Of a stretch of 15,453 nt of DNA, positions 15,272-15,453 are shown in pieces; the stretch's first letter is position 1, and each line of letters begins with the position of its first letter. The notes under the pieces were generated by a model, which was not told the origin of the DNA, did not search any database, and saw only the letters and a list, made by a program, of their open reading frames with translations. The DNA comes from an uncultured Prevotella sp. Lineage in GTDB: Bacteria > Bacteroidota > Bacteroidia > Bacteroidales > Bacteroidaceae. The stretch is taken from NCBI GenBank assembly GCA_947072805.1, contig CAMTJK010000045.1, positions 1 to 15,453 on the forward strand, written 5' to 3'. A program made the position numbers and the translations under genes.

Positions 15272-15453
15272 AAGCGGCACCCAAACCTCGATTTGTAACC
15301 TACGATGCGAAAATGAGCGATTTTTATCTAAAATAGGGAGCGCTGATAGTCAGCAAGTTACGCGTTTTGCGATTTAATACCATTTCATCGGTTTGCCATT
15401 ACGTACGTGAGCTCATTGCGATATAGCTTTTATCGCATCGTCGTTACGTCGAA
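15272..15453. other. Non-coding, hairpin-rich region at the right end
   Basis: No open frame of interest is seen. Several small perfect inverted repeats occur: GCTGA-TAG-TCAGC (15342-15354), CGC/GCG (15361-15371), the palindrome ACGTACGT (15401-15408) and GCGATA/TATCGC (15418-15436). A nine-base pair, ACGATGCGA (15302-15310) with TCGCATCGT (15433-15441), encloses most of them. The density of structure suggests an intergenic repeat element or an untranslated RNA, but no known family is recognised. The text is reminiscent of intergenic repeats I associate with Prevotella genomes; that is recollection, not a match. Confidence 0.5.

Overview
The window looks like a chromosomal segment from the Bacteroidota, most likely order Bacteroidales and Prevotella-like. 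The base composition is fairly AT-rich. Two candidate promoters carry the phylum's TAnnTTTG -7 element, Shine-Dalgarno sequences are weak or absent, and there is a TonB-dependent receptor and a lipoprotein-like signal. All nine genes are on the + strand. The genus is an inference from style, not from a database match.

Bases 1-437 hold one arm of an inverted repeat (1-50), then apparently non-coding DNA with a promoter near 249-275 and a leader of about 155 nt. Bases 438-8841 are a tightly packed five-gene signalling block. It encodes a zinc-ribbon protein, a 989-residue membrane Ser/Thr kinase, a 1103-residue protein with four tandem CbbX-type AAA+ modules, a zinc-ribbon/FHA protein and a PP2C phosphatase. 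Two of the junctions overlap, by 11 and 4 bp. Together the block contains a writer (kinase), reader (FHA), eraser (PP2C) and ATP-driven remodeller (AAA+). Zinc ribbons sit on three of the five proteins. What the system acts on cannot be read from the sequence.

Bases 8863-11627 are two housekeeping genes joined by a 4-bp GTGA overlap: metA (homoserine O-acyltransferase, with the Glu111 that predicts acetyl-CoA use) and a U32-family protein of the RNA-hydroxylation type. Next, 11678-12718 encodes a lipoprotein-like membrane protein with an SH3-like segment outside and a zinc ribbon that is probably cytoplasmic. It may be a distant member of the signalling module. From 438 to 12718 no gap exceeds 50 bp except the 50 bp before the last gene's ATG, and I saw no terminator or internal promoter, so one long transcript is plausible.

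A convincing promoter (12740-12770) precedes a TonB-dependent receptor (to 15168), and its position argues for a start codon at 12793 rather than 12772. After it come a weak hairpin, the second inverted-repeat arm (15222-15271, 49/50 identical to the reverse complement of 1-50) and about 180 bp of hairpin-rich non-coding DNA. The whole gene set is therefore bracketed by a near-perfect inverted repeat 15.2 kb apart. The best candidate for something undescribed is the zinc-ribbon/kinase/four-AAA/FHA/PP2C operon with its membrane SH3/zinc-ribbon partner.
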